Below are positions 28,226 to 36,898 of a stretch of DNA of 64,000 nucleotides, one piece after another. Source of the stretch: Shimia marina (GTDB lineage Bacteria > Pseudomonadota > Alphaproteobacteria > Rhodobacterales > Rhodobacteraceae); the NCBI RefSeq assembly GCF_001458175.1, contig NZ_CYPW01000006.1, positions 232,285 through 296,284 of the forward strand. Direction: 5' to 3'. Every line of letters starts with the position of its first letter. Position 1 is the stretch's first letter. The notes under the pieces are model-generated. The model searched no databases. It was not told the origin of the DNA and was given only the letters and a program-made list of their open reading frames with translations. The translations under genes and the position numbers were made by a program.

Positions 28226-29032
28226 TTAGCCCGCAGCCAGTTCCAGCTGATCAATCTGGCCTGTTGCCAGTCGCCCGCCATAGGTTTGATTGAGCGTTTC
28301 AGGCGTAAAGGCCTCCGTCACACTGCCTTCGGCCATTTTGCGCGTATTGATCAGGAACACACGGTCAAAATAACTGCGCACCGTGGTCAGATCATGATGC
28401 ACGGACACCACTGTTTTGCCTTCTGATTTCAATCCTTTGAGGACCTCAATAATGGCTTTTTCCGTGGCAGCGTCCACACCGGCAAAAGGCTCATCCAGCA
28501 GATAAAGATCCGCATTCTGCGCCAGTGCCCGGGCCAGAAAGACACGCTGTTGCTGGCCGCCGGACAATTGACCAATCTGACGATCCGCAAAATCCGTCAT
28601 GCCAACCCGCGCAAGGCACGCGAGAGCTTTTTCCTTATGATGTCCACGAATGCGCCCCAGCAGGCCCAACTCGCGAGACAGGCCCATGAGCACCACATCA
28701 ATCACGCGCGTTGGGAAATCCCAGTCAACGCTCGCGCGCTGTGGCACATAGGCAATCCGGTGACGGGCTGCCTTCAAAGGTTGCCCAAACACCTGCGCCT
28801 GCCCGGCCAGAGGGGTGACAATCCCCAAAGCGGCTTTCAACAGTGTCGATTTCCCAGCCCCATTGGGCCCAATAATGGCCGTCATGGATCCCTCAACAAC
28901 GGTCATATCCACAGAAAACACAACTGGTTTCTGTCCGTAAGACACCGTCATGCCTCTAATTGCCAAAGGACTGTGGGCGGGAAGAGGCGCCGCAGGCACC
29001 TCTCCTTTATTTGCAACCAATTCCACGTTCAT
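28226..29032 (-). CDS. metal ABC transporter ATP-binding protein
   Basis: ATPase subunit of 268 aa. Walker A is IGPNGAGKSTLL (about residues 56-67), the signature is QLSGGQQQRVFLARAL, Walker B is LYLLDEPFAGVD, and the H-loop is VVSVHHDLTTV. The ATG at 29032 has AAGGAAA seven bases upstream; the frame is open further but would overlap the binding-protein gene. It lies second in the operon, after the substrate-binding protein gene, and is followed 3 bp later by the first permease. Confidence 0.95.
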   Translation of the reverse strand: MNVELVANKGEVPAAPLPAHSPLAIRGMTVSYGQKPVVFSVDMTVVEGSMTAIIGPNGAGKSTLLKAALGIVTPLAGQAQVFGQPLKAARHRIAYVPQRASVDWDFPTRVIDVVLMGLSRELGLLGRIRGHHKEKALACLARVGMTDFADRQIGQLSGGQQQRVFLARALAQNADLYLLDEPFAGVDAATEKAIIEVLKGLKSEGKTVVSVHHDLTTVRSYFDRVFLINTRKMAEGSVTEAFTPETLNQTYGGRLATGQIDQLELAAG

Positions 29033-29042
29033 CACAGTTTCC

Positions 29043-30005
29043 TTATGTGCCTGCAGACAGGCGATCGGCCATGCCACGTACAGGGGCGTCTCCGCCAAGT
29101 GCACGAGAAATCACGGTGATATTGTGATCAATCATACCCACATAGGTGCCTTCATAGGTGCCGTTTTCCCCCATCGCGTCAGAGAACAACTCACCTCCAA
29201 TCGTCACTTCGTGCCCGCGTGCAGCGGCGCCTTCGACCAAGGCGCGGATGGAACGGTCAGAGACAGAGCTTTCTACAAACACGGCCCCAATCTGGCGGTC
29301 CACCAACATATCCACTAAGGCGCTGATGCGATTCAGACCGGCTTCGGACTCGGTGGATATGCCTTGAATGCCCATCACCTCAAATCCATAGGCCTGACCA
29401 AAATAGCCAAAGGCGTCATGCGCGGTCAGCAGGATACGCGCATCCTGCGGTACAGATGTAAGGCTCGTCTGCGCATAGTCAGACAGCGCATTGAGATCTG
29501 CCAAGAAGGCTTCGGCGTTTTCCGCGAAATATGCGGCTTGCTCAGGGCGCGCCTGCGTCAAAGCATCTTGTACGCGCTCGGCCACAAACACCCAAAGGCG
29601 CGGATCCATCCAGACGTGGGGGTCATATTTGTCGGCATAGTCATCATGTCCCCGCAGCAGATCACGCGGCAGCGTATCCGTCACCGCCACAACGTTGCCC
29701 TTGGCTTCCAGATCGTGGAAGAATTCTTCCATTTGCGCTTCAAGGTAGAGGCCGTGCCAGAGCACCAGATCCGCCTTGGTCATTGCCAAGATATCCGTGC
29801 GGGTCTGACGATAGGCATGCGGATCCACCCCCGGCCCCATCAAACCTTTCACATCCACACTGTCGCCGCCAATACGACGCGCCGTGTCTGCAATCATACC
29901 GGTGGTCGCCACAACTTTGAGCGCGGTATCCGCTAACACGGGCGCGGCTGTGCTTGCCAATGCCGCAAGGGCTGCGGCCATAAAACTTCTGCGGAGGATT
30001 CGCAT
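29043..30005 (-). CDS. metal ABC transporter substrate-binding protein (Mn/Zn type)
   Basis: Periplasmic solute-binding protein of the ZnuA/PsaA family, 320 aa, with a signal peptide (FMAAALAALASTAAPVLA). The ligand set typical of Mn/Fe binders is visible: H63 in GVDPHAYRQT, H130 in YDPHVWMDP, a Glu around 219-221 in STESEAG, and D276 in GGELFSDAMG. It lacks the long His-rich loop of zinc-specific ZnuA proteins. This favours manganese or iron. It is the first gene of the operon, and a Fur-family-like palindrome lies 33 bp upstream of its start. Confidence 0.92.
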   Translation of the reverse strand: MRILRRSFMAAALAALASTAAPVLADTALKVVATTGMIADTARRIGGDSVDVKGLMGPGVDPHAYRQTRTDILAMTKADLVLWHGLYLEAQMEEFFHDLEAKGNVVAVTDTLPRDLLRGHDDYADKYDPHVWMDPRLWVFVAERVQDALTQARPEQAAYFAENAEAFLADLNALSDYAQTSLTSVPQDARILLTAHDAFGYFGQAYGFEVMGIQGISTESEAGLNRISALVDMLVDRQIGAVFVESSVSDRSIRALVEGAAARGHEVTIGGELFSDAMGENGTYEGTYVGMIDHNITVISRALGGDAPVRGMADRLSAGT

Positions 30006-30037
30006 TTTTCACCTATTTACTCGCCTTGAGTTGAATA

Positions 30038-30052
30038 TGAGAACCATTCTCA
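30038..30052. promoter_or_regulatory. Fur-family (Mur/Fur) box upstream of the metal importer
   Basis: TGAGAACCATTCTCA is a 15-bp inverted repeat with a one-base centre and the 7-1-7 form of Fur-family sites. A further half-site, TTATTCTCAT, lies about 20 bp away. Its place just upstream of the importer's first gene suggests manganese- or iron-dependent repression by a Fur-family protein (Mur in alphaproteobacteria). The regulator gene itself is not in the window. Confidence 0.7.
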
Positions 30053-30193
30053 CGTCTGTCAACGCAATTGCGACTTATTCTCATCTTTTAATTGACCACA
30101 TGATCAAAAATGCGCCTAAACAACATCACAGTACCTTGCCAAAGCGTCATAAAATGAGGCACTTTGGAGCCTGTTTTTCCGCAACAGGATAGA

Positions 30194-31189
30194 ATGATGC
30201 ACACGCCCACCACGACTGCCGAAGGGCACCAGCTGCCTACCGCGCTGGAACCGCGCAATCCGGGAATGGCACTGGACCTTGACTGGGTGCGCTCTGCGCA
30301 GGCCAATACATCCGCCATTGAGCGCCGCGCGAAGACCTTGCCGGGCCGCCGTTCAGTCAAGAAAGACTATCAGGCCGCATGGCTGTGCAAGGCGATCTCC
30401 CTGATTGATCTGACCACATTGTCCGGTGACGACAGCCAAGGCCGCGTTGAACGGCTTTGCGCCAAGGCGAAACAGCCTGTGCGGGCTGATCTGCTGGAGG
30501 CGCTTGGCATGACCGGCCTGACCACCGGCGCGGTCTGTGTCTATCACGATATGGTCGAAACCGCCGTGGGCGCGCTTCAAGGCTCTGGCATTCCTGTGGC
30601 CGCCGTGTCCACGGGCTTCCCGGCGGGCCTGTCCCCCTATCACCTGCGCATCGCAGAGATTGGCGAGAGCGTCAAAGCCGGTGCCGAAGAAATCGATATC
30701 GTCATCACCCGTCGCCATGTGCTGCAAGGCAACTGGCAAGCGCTTTATGAGGAAATGTCCGAAATGCGGGCAGCCTGTGGTGACGCTCATGTAAAAGCCA
30801 TTCTGGCCACTGGTGAATTGGGCACATTGCGCAATGTGGCCCGCGCGTCTCTGGTGTGTATGATGGCCGGCGCAGATTTCATCAAGACCTCCACCGGCAA
30901 GGAAAGCGTGAACGCAACCCTGCCAGTCTCCCTTGTGATGATCCGCGCGATCCGTGACTATTATGAGCGCACAGGGTTCCGCGTGGGCTACAAACCGGCG
31001 GGCGGCATTTCCAAAGCCAAAGACGCGCTGGTCTACCTCTCATTGATCAAAGATGAGCTGGGCGATCGCTGGCTGCAGCCCGATCTCTTCCGCTTTGGCG
31101 CCTCGTCCCTGCTGGGCGACATTGAGCGCCAGCTTGAGCACCATGTCACCGGCCACTATTCGGCCAGCCACCGCCATGCGATGGCGTAA
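30194..31189 (+). CDS. deoC: deoxyribose-phosphate aldolase
   Basis: Class I aldolase splitting 2-deoxyribose-5-phosphate to glyceraldehyde-3-phosphate and acetaldehyde, 331 aa, of the longer DeoC type. The Schiff-base Lys is K231 in ADFIKTSTGKESVN and the second active-site Lys is K267 in VGYKPAGGISKA. LIDLTTLSGDD near residue 70 is the family's N-terminal motif. Two adjacent ATG codons are possible (30194, 30197). An aldehyde dehydrogenase gene follows after 12 bp and would oxidise the acetaldehyde, making a short deoxyribonucleoside catabolic operon. Phosphorylase and phosphopentomutase genes are not in the window. Confidence 0.96.
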   Translation: MMHTPTTTAEGHQLPTALEPRNPGMALDLDWVRSAQANTSAIERRAKTLPGRRSVKKDYQAAWLCKAISLIDLTTLSGDDSQGRVERLCAKAKQPVRADLLEALGMTGLTTGAVCVYHDMVETAVGALQGSGIPVAAVSTGFPAGLSPYHLRIAEIGESVKAGAEEIDIVITRRHVLQGNWQALYEEMSEMRAACGDAHVKAILATGELGTLRNVARASLVCMMAGADFIKTSTGKESVNATLPVSLVMIRAIRDYYERTGFRVGYKPAGGISKAKDALVYLSLIKDELGDRWLQPDLFRFGASSLLGDIERQLEHHVTGHYSASHRHAMA

Positions 31190-31201
31190 GGAGCCGACAC
31201 A

Positions 31202-33547
31202 ATGACCGTTAAAGAGATTTTTGAGACCATGGACTACGGCCCCGCCCCTGAAAGTGCCGCTGATGCCTTTGCCTGGATCGTGGACCAGGGCGCAGCCTTT
31301 GGACATTTCCTCGACGGCACCTGGACAAAACCACGCAAAGACTTCCAATCCAAGAACCCCGCCAATGGCGAGACCCTTGCCGATCTGACACAAGCGTCAC
31401 AGGAAGACATCGACGCAGCTGTGAAAGCTGCACGAAAGGCGCAACCCAAATGGGAAGGCCTCGGCGGCCATGGCCGCGCCAAATACCTTTATGCGCTCGC
31501 CCGCCTGCTGCAAAAACACAGCCGCCTCTTTGCGGTGCTGGAGACGCTCGACAACGGCAAACCGATCCGCGAAAGCCGGGACATCGACATTCCCCAGGTG
31601 CAGCGCCACTTCTACTATCACGCAGGCATGGCCCAGCTGATGGAAAGTGAACTGCCCAACGCGCAAGCGCTCGGCGTCTGTGGTCAAATCATCCCGTGGA
31701 ACTTCCCGCTGCTGATGCTGGCGTGGAAGGTCGCACCTGCGCTGGCCATGGGCAACACCGTGGTGCTCAAACCCGCCGAATACACCTCGCTGACCGCACT
31801 GGCCTTTGCCGACATCTGCCAACAGGCAGGCCTGCCAGCCGGGGTGGTCAATATCGTCACCGGTGACGGCACGGTGGGTGAGATGATCACCACCCATGAA
31901 GACATCGACAAAATCGCCTTCACAGGCTCCACCGAGGTCGGCAAACGCATCCGCGAAACCACCGCAGGAACGGGCAAATCTCTGACCCTCGAACTGGGCG
32001 GCAAATCTGCCTATATCGTCTTTGACGATGCCGATATCGACAGTGCGATTGAGGGCCTTGTGGACGCCATCTGGTTCAATCAGGGGCAAGTCTGCTGTGC
32101 CGGGTCTCGCTTGCTGGTGCAAGAGGGCATCGCCGAGCGCTTCCACAGCAAACTCAAAGCCCGCATGGCCACACTGCGCATGGGCAATCCGCTGGACAAA
32201 TGCATCGATGTGGGTGCGGTTGTGGATCCCACTCAGCTACAGAGCATCACCGACATGGTGGATGGTAATACGGATGGCGTTCTCTATCAGGCCCCTGTCA
32301 CCCTGCCCGTAGAAGGCTGTTTTTATGCCCCTACCCTGATCACCGGCCTCGCCCCTTCGTCCAAGCTGATGCAGGAAGAAATCTTCGGGCCCGTGCTTGT
32401 CTCCACCACCTTCCGCACCCCAACTGAGGCCGTCGCACTGGCCAACAACACCCGCTACGGGCTGGCGGCGACCCTGTGGACAGAAAACGTCAATCTGGCG
32501 CTGGATATTGCGCCAAAACTGGTGGCCGGAGTGGTGTGGGTCAATGCAACCAATCTGTTTGACGCCGCCGCTGGCTTTGGCGGCCGTCGAGAAAGCGGCT
32601 ATGGCCGCGAAGGCGGCTGGGAAGGGCTCTGCGCTTACACAAAACCCAAAGGCACAGCCAAAGCGCTCAAACCTGTTGAAGCTTTCTCTGGCGACAAGGG
32701 GCCGGTAGATCCGCTGGACCGCACCGCAAAGCTTTATATTGGCGGCAAACAGGCGCGCCCTGATGGCGGTTACAGCCAGAACATATATGGCAAAAATGGT
32801 GCGCTGTTGGGACAGGTACCAATTGCCAACCGCAAAGACCTGCGCAACGCGGTGGAAGCCGCACAGGGCGCAAAAGGCTGGTCCGGCACCACAGGTCATC
32901 TGCGCGCGCAAATTCTATACTACATCGCGGAAAATCTCTCCGCGCGCAAAGAAGAGTTTGCCACACGCGTGAACCTTCTGACCGGCGGAAAGACCGGCGC
33001 TGCAGAGGTCGAGACCTCGATCCGCCGCCTTTTCACCTATGCCGCCTGGGCAGACAAATATGACGGGCAGGCCCATGGGGTGCCCATTCGCGGCGTTGCA
33101 CTTGCAATGAAGGAACCCGTTGGGGTGATTGGCGCTTTCTGTGCAGACGACGCCCCTCTGCTCGGGTTGATCTCTGCCATGGCACCCGCCATCGCGATGG
33201 GCAACCGCACAGTGCTTGTGACGTCTGAAGCCTACCCTCTGGCAGCGACGGATTTCTATCAGGTGCTGGAAACCTCTGATGTCCCCGCTGGCGTGGTCAA
33301 TATCCTCACCGGCTCTCATGCAGAGCTGGCCACGCCGCTGGCCGGTCATCTGGATGTCGATGCCGTCTGGTCCTTTTCGTCTTCTCCGCTGTCCCAAGAG
33401 ATTGAGGCCGCCAGCGCGGGAAATCTCAAACGCACCTGGGTGAACAATGGATGCGCTCGGGATTGGCTCAGCGCGGAAGGCGAAGGGCACAGCTTCCTGG
33501 AGGCTTCAACAGAGGTGAAAAACATCTGGGTGCCTTACGGAGAATAA
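31202..33547 (+). CDS. tandem aldehyde dehydrogenase with truncated second unit
   Basis: Protein of 781 aa with two ALDH-superfamily regions. The first (about residues 35-490) is complete: IIPWNFPLLMLAWKVAPALA, FTGSTEVGKRI, the general base E264 in LELGGKS and the nucleophile C298 in GQVCCAG. The second (about 505-781) repeats the N-terminal part of the fold (LYIGGKQARPDGG, then GVIGAFCADDAPLLGLISAM and AMGNRTVLVTSE). It ends before a catalytic Cys domain and has no ELGG motif. So only the first unit should be catalytic, and the second may serve in oligomerisation or substrate channelling with DeoC. AAGGAG precedes the ATG. The operon ends at a strong terminator. Confidence 0.93.
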   Translation: MTVKEIFETMDYGPAPESAADAFAWIVDQGAAFGHFLDGTWTKPRKDFQSKNPANGETLADLTQASQEDIDAAVKAARKAQPKWEGLGGHGRAKYLYALARLLQKHSRLFAVLETLDNGKPIRESRDIDIPQVQRHFYYHAGMAQLMESELPNAQALGVCGQIIPWNFPLLMLAWKVAPALAMGNTVVLKPAEYTSLTALAFADICQQAGLPAGVVNIVTGDGTVGEMITTHEDIDKIAFTGSTEVGKRIRETTAGTGKSLTLELGGKSAYIVFDDADIDSAIEGLVDAIWFNQGQVCCAGSRLLVQEGIAERFHSKLKARMATLRMGNPLDKCIDVGAVVDPTQLQSITDMVDGNTDGVLYQAPVTLPVEGCFYAPTLITGLAPSSKLMQEEIFGPVLVSTTFRTPTEAVALANNTRYGLAATLWTENVNLALDIAPKLVAGVVWVNATNLFDAAAGFGGRRESGYGREGGWEGLCAYTKPKGTAKALKPVEAFSGDKGPVDPLDRTAKLYIGGKQARPDGGYSQNIYGKNGALLGQVPIANRKDLRNAVEAAQGAKGWSGTTGHLRAQILYYIAENLSARKEEFATRVNLLTGGKTGAAEVETSIRRLFTYAAWADKYDGQAHGVPIRGVALAMKEPVGVIGAFCADDAPLLGLISAMAPAIAMGNRTVLVTSEAYPLAATDFYQVLETSDVPAGVVNILTGSHAELATPLAGHLDVDAVWSFSSSPLSQEIEAASAGNLKRTWVNNGCARDWLSAEGEGHSFLEASTEVKNIWVPYGE

Positions 33548-33577
33548 CCTCTTCCTACGCACAAGACCTGGACCACC

Positions 33578-33609
33578 CCCTGCCAATTCAATTGGCAGGG
33601 TTTTCTTTT
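33578..33609 (+). terminator. Rho-independent terminator of the deoC operon
   Basis: The 10-bp stem CCCTGCCAAT/ATTGGCAGGG with loop TCA is followed by TTTTCTTTT. It lies 31 bp after the stop codon of the aldehyde dehydrogenase gene. Confidence 0.92.
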
Positions 33610-33777
33610 GAGCATTTCGATAAATAAACCCACCCATTAGTTGATTAACTAAATAGAGAAACAACCAAATAAATAAACCCCACTTCTATTCTCACTTTTT
33701 CAAGGGACCGCCCTTAATCAGACATAAGGATTTTCCACTTAGAGGTAAGCACAATTACTGCTGAGTGGAGCAAACCA

Positions 33778-35883
33778 ATGAAATTACGACTTGTTATGCT
33801 GTTGGTCATCGGCCCTCTGTTCGCCGTTGCCGGTGCATTCATCTACCATGATATTTCTCATGAGAAAAAAGCTGTCGCAGGGGCGCATGCGACCACACTT
33901 CAGGCACAGGAAGGCGCCATTGTCGGAGCCGTCATTCACGAATTACAGAAAGAGCGCGGATACTCTGCGGGCTATCTCTCTTCTGCCGGAGTGAATTTTG
34001 ACAGTGAGCTGTCTCAACAACGCAAAAGCACAGAGAACGCAATTGATACATACCAGGGCGCAGTTGAGGAGTTAAAAAACAAATACCCTGAGGCCTTTGA
34101 AAAAATTGCAGCGGATATTGCAAGGCTGTCTGAGATACGCACGGCCGTGGACGGCTTTCAGATCACAGTGCCTCAAATGGCAAAATTTTATACAAAAACC
34201 ATCAATGACATGCTCGATATTTCCCGCCCAACAGGCATTGCTGGCAATGATAGCCGCCTGATCGCCTTGCTTGCAGCGCGCGCCATGGTGGGGGCGGCGA
34301 AAGAAAACGCGGGCCTGGAACGTGCCATGGGGGCCACTGGCCTTGGCGCGGGCTTTTCTCTGGCCTTACATGACCGCTATGTGTCTCTTGGAGGGGCGCA
34401 AAAAGCGCTCCTTAAAGAAACTTCCGGGGCTTTGCCTGGAGAAGGCTGGCTCGACGAATTGCACGCAACACCGGAATTTCAAGCGATAGAACAGGCGCGA
34501 AAAGTGATCTCTGAAGGATATACAGATGGCAATTTCAATGGCATGACAGCCCCTGAATGGTTTCAGATATCGACCCGCTGGATTGATCTGTTGCGCGAAC
34601 GTGAACTCGCCTTTGTGGAGGAAGTCAATACGCTGACCCATACCATCGAATCAGAGGCACAGCGCGCCTTTATCCGACTGGCCTTGATTGGTGCCATCGC
34701 CACTCTGCTGACGCTGACCTTCGCCGTTATCTCCTTTGAGCGTATGATCGGTCGCATTCAGTACCTGATCTCAGTAATCCGCAAATTCACCGAAGGGGAT
34801 TTTAATGTCTATGTCGAAGGCATTGACGGGAAAGACGAGTTGAGCCGCATGGCCAATGCCGTGTATCATTTCAAACAGGACAGCATTCAAATGCGCAATG
34901 ATGCAGAGGCCCTCAAGGAAGAGCAGGAACGCATCAAATACGATCAGGACTTTGTTGTGACGGAAATCCGCCAAGGTCTCGCGAAATTGGCCGACGGAGA
35001 CCTGACACAGCATTTCGAAAAACCCTTCCCTGAGGAATACGAGGGGCTACGCCAGGACTTCAACACGACGGCCCATAAACTAAACGACACATTGGTCAGC
35101 TTTGCTGAGACCACCAAAAATGTGCGCAACAGCGCATTGAGCTTCAGCCAATCATCCGAAGACCTGTCTCAGCGGACTGAAAGTCAGGCCACAACTCTGG
35201 AGCAAACCGCGAGCGCTCTGAAAGATATCACAGGCAGCGTGCAGACCGCAGCGAATGGAGCGCGCAACGTGCAAATGACCACGGAGACCGCGAAGAAAGA
35301 GGCCACCGATAGCGGTGACATCGTACGCGCCGCTGTCGATGCCATGGCCGATATTTCCGCATCTTCGAACGAGATTGGCCAAATTGTCAGCGTCATCGAG
35401 GACATCGCTTTTCAAACCAATCTCCTTGCACTGAACGCTGGTGTGGAAGCCGCCCGGGCAGGCGATGCAGGAAGTGGTTTCGCGGTTGTCGCCTCCGAAG
35501 TGCGCGCCTTGGCACAGAAGTCTTCAGGCGCAGCGCGCGAAATTCAAGATCTGGTTGGTGAAAGCACCAAAAGTGTCAATGCGGGCGTTGATCTTGTTCA
35601 CAAAACCGGCACCGCTCTGGAGAGCATCGTGCAACGTGTCACACATATCTCAGATCTGGTGGCAGAAATGGCAGAAGGCACAGCAGAGCAGGCCGCTGGC
35701 TTAGGTGAGATCAATAGCGGTGTGTCGCACATTGAAGAGGTCACACAACACAATGCAACCATGGCACAAGATGTGAACAGCACCTGTACGATTTTGAAAA
35801 ACCAGGCAGACGCGCTGGAAGGTATGGTGACCCAGTTTTCTTTGACTGTTTCCAGCCAAGAACGCATGCAATCCGTGGCCTAA
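33778..35883 (+). CDS. methyl-accepting chemotaxis protein with NIT sensor domain
   Basis: Chemoreceptor of 701 aa. TM1 lies at residues 4-24. A periplasmic helical domain (about 45-290) carries VIHELQKERGYSAGYLSS, the hallmark of the nitrate/nitrite-sensing NIT fold. TM2 is at about 298-318, followed by HAMP (ISVIRKFTEGDFNVYVEG) and a second HAMP-like repeat (LAKLADGDLTQHFEKPF). The cytoplasmic signalling hairpin follows, with the tip IAFQTNLLALNAGVEAARAG. No C-terminal CheR-binding pentapeptide is present (it ends RMQSVA). It is a lone gene with no che genes nearby. The preceding 230 bp are A/T-rich and hold its promoter. Nitrate or nitrite as ligand is a family-based inference. Confidence 0.92.
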   Translation: MKLRLVMLLVIGPLFAVAGAFIYHDISHEKKAVAGAHATTLQAQEGAIVGAVIHELQKERGYSAGYLSSAGVNFDSELSQQRKSTENAIDTYQGAVEELKNKYPEAFEKIAADIARLSEIRTAVDGFQITVPQMAKFYTKTINDMLDISRPTGIAGNDSRLIALLAARAMVGAAKENAGLERAMGATGLGAGFSLALHDRYVSLGGAQKALLKETSGALPGEGWLDELHATPEFQAIEQARKVISEGYTDGNFNGMTAPEWFQISTRWIDLLRERELAFVEEVNTLTHTIESEAQRAFIRLALIGAIATLLTLTFAVISFERMIGRIQYLISVIRKFTEGDFNVYVEGIDGKDELSRMANAVYHFKQDSIQMRNDAEALKEEQERIKYDQDFVVTEIRQGLAKLADGDLTQHFEKPFPEEYEGLRQDFNTTAHKLNDTLVSFAETTKNVRNSALSFSQSSEDLSQRTESQATTLEQTASALKDITGSVQTAANGARNVQMTTETAKKEATDSGDIVRAAVDAMADISASSNEIGQIVSVIEDIAFQTNLLALNAGVEAARAGDAGSGFAVVASEVRALAQKSSGAAREIQDLVGESTKSVNAGVDLVHKTGTALESIVQRVTHISDLVAEMAEGTAEQAAGLGEINSGVSHIEEVTQHNATMAQDVNSTCTILKNQADALEGMVTQFSLTVSSQERMQSVA

Positions 35884-36310
35884 AGACGCTTGACTTCGAC
35901 CAATACCACAATGATTGAGCGGTACTTTCGCCCCATGTTCGGCCCCAACGACCATTCATGTTTCCTCCCTTGATCTTATCAGCCGCATCCTTTCGATGCG
36001 TGTGATTGAGTTACGGTAGGAGATCAATCGCCCCAACTGGCTTCCATTTATGTCTCCTTCGTTTGGAGGAGATAGCTGGCGTCGATCAGCGCAGTCTGTT
36101 GCGCTCACCATCCACAGCGCCTCTTGAAAATTTGAGGTCATGAGCGCTCCTCACGCGCCAATTTTACCTCTTTCTTCTAGCCCCCGTTTACCGGCCTCTT
36201 TCAACCGACGTGCCCTGGCCGGTCGGCCATATGCACAACCTGCTCAGACATTTTAGAGAAGACAGATGGAAAGGTATTGTTCAACGGCAAAGGTCGAGTT
36301 TCACCTTCCG
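35884..36310. other. 427-bp gap with no convincing gene
   Basis: Between the chemoreceptor and the MarR-type gene I see no confident gene. A 60-codon minus-strand frame (35956-36141, with GRLISYRNSITRIERMRLIR) and a second frame starting at its end (MNGRWGRTWGESTAQSLWYW) look vaguely coding. Together they could be remains of a degraded transposase or other mobile gene. One short hairpin CGCATC/GATGCG lies at 35984-36000. I cannot assign a family. Confidence 0.25.
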
Positions 36311-36775
36311 TCAATCTGACAGGCTGACACCAGTCAGAACACTGCCCTGCAGACCGCCACGCAATCTGCGTAAGCTGCGCATCAAATCAAACAGCTCAGC
36401 CTCTTCCATGCCCGTCGCATCGGCGACACAGCGGCCGATGTCATGGACATTCGCACGCAGTGCCTTTCCTGCTGCCGTCACAGACACACGAACACGGCGC
36501 TCATCTTCCGGGTCCCGCGTTCTAACCACAAGCCCGGCTTTCTCCATCCGCTTAAGAAGGGGGGTCAGCGTGCTACTTTGCAGCCCCAACTGTCCCCCCA
36601 AGCCGTTCACAGTCTGGGGGCATTGCTCCCACAGCAACACTAAGACCAGGAACTGAGGATAGGTCAGCCCATAAGGCGCTAAGAGCGCTTTGTAGAGGCG
36701 CGCAAAAGCATGCTCAGTGCTATAAACTTCAAAGCACAGCATCCGATCCAGAATAGAGTGCGCATCGCTCGACAT
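36311..36775 (-). CDS. ohrR: organic hydroperoxide-sensing MarR family repressor
   Basis: MarR-family regulator of 154 aa with OhrR features. The N-terminal sensing Cys sits in RMLCFEVYST (C14), the following tyrosine-containing segment is LYKALLAPYGLTYPQFLVL, the winged helix is LGGQLGLQSSTLTPLLKRME, and a second Cys is at C116. Spacing of the two is like the 2-Cys OhrR of Xanthomonas, so disulfide formation on peroxide contact is plausible. AAGGGGAT precedes the ATG. It is divergent from ohr, with two matching palindromes between. Its name rests on both motif and context. Confidence 0.92.
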   Translation of the reverse strand: MSSDAHSILDRMLCFEVYSTEHAFARLYKALLAPYGLTYPQFLVLVLLWEQCPQTVNGLGGQLGLQSSTLTPLLKRMEKAGLVVRTRDPEDERRVRVSVTAAGKALRANVHDIGRCVADATGMEEAELFDLMRSLRRLRGGLQGSVLTGVSLSD

Positions 36776-36798
36776 TAGAAATCCCCTTCACTGAGACA

Positions 36799-36882
36799 TT
36801 AAATCGCACGCGATTAAATCACAAGACTTGACGAATCTCGTGCCAACCACCTAAATCGCCCCATATTAAATCGTGCACGATA
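36799..36882. promoter_or_regulatory. paired OhrR-type operators in the ohrR-ohr gap
   Basis: Two related palindromes: AATCGC-AC-GCGATT (36802-36815, close to the ohrR start) and ATCGTGCACGAT (36870-36881, just before ohr). Both are preceded by ATTAAATCG-type sequence, giving a shared ATTAAATCGYRCRCGAT pattern. A further half-site TAAATCG lies at 36852-36858. The second palindrome sits 17 bp before the ohr start, where a bound repressor would block transcription. Confidence 0.75.
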
Positions 36883-36898
36883 TATTATGGAGACTCAC

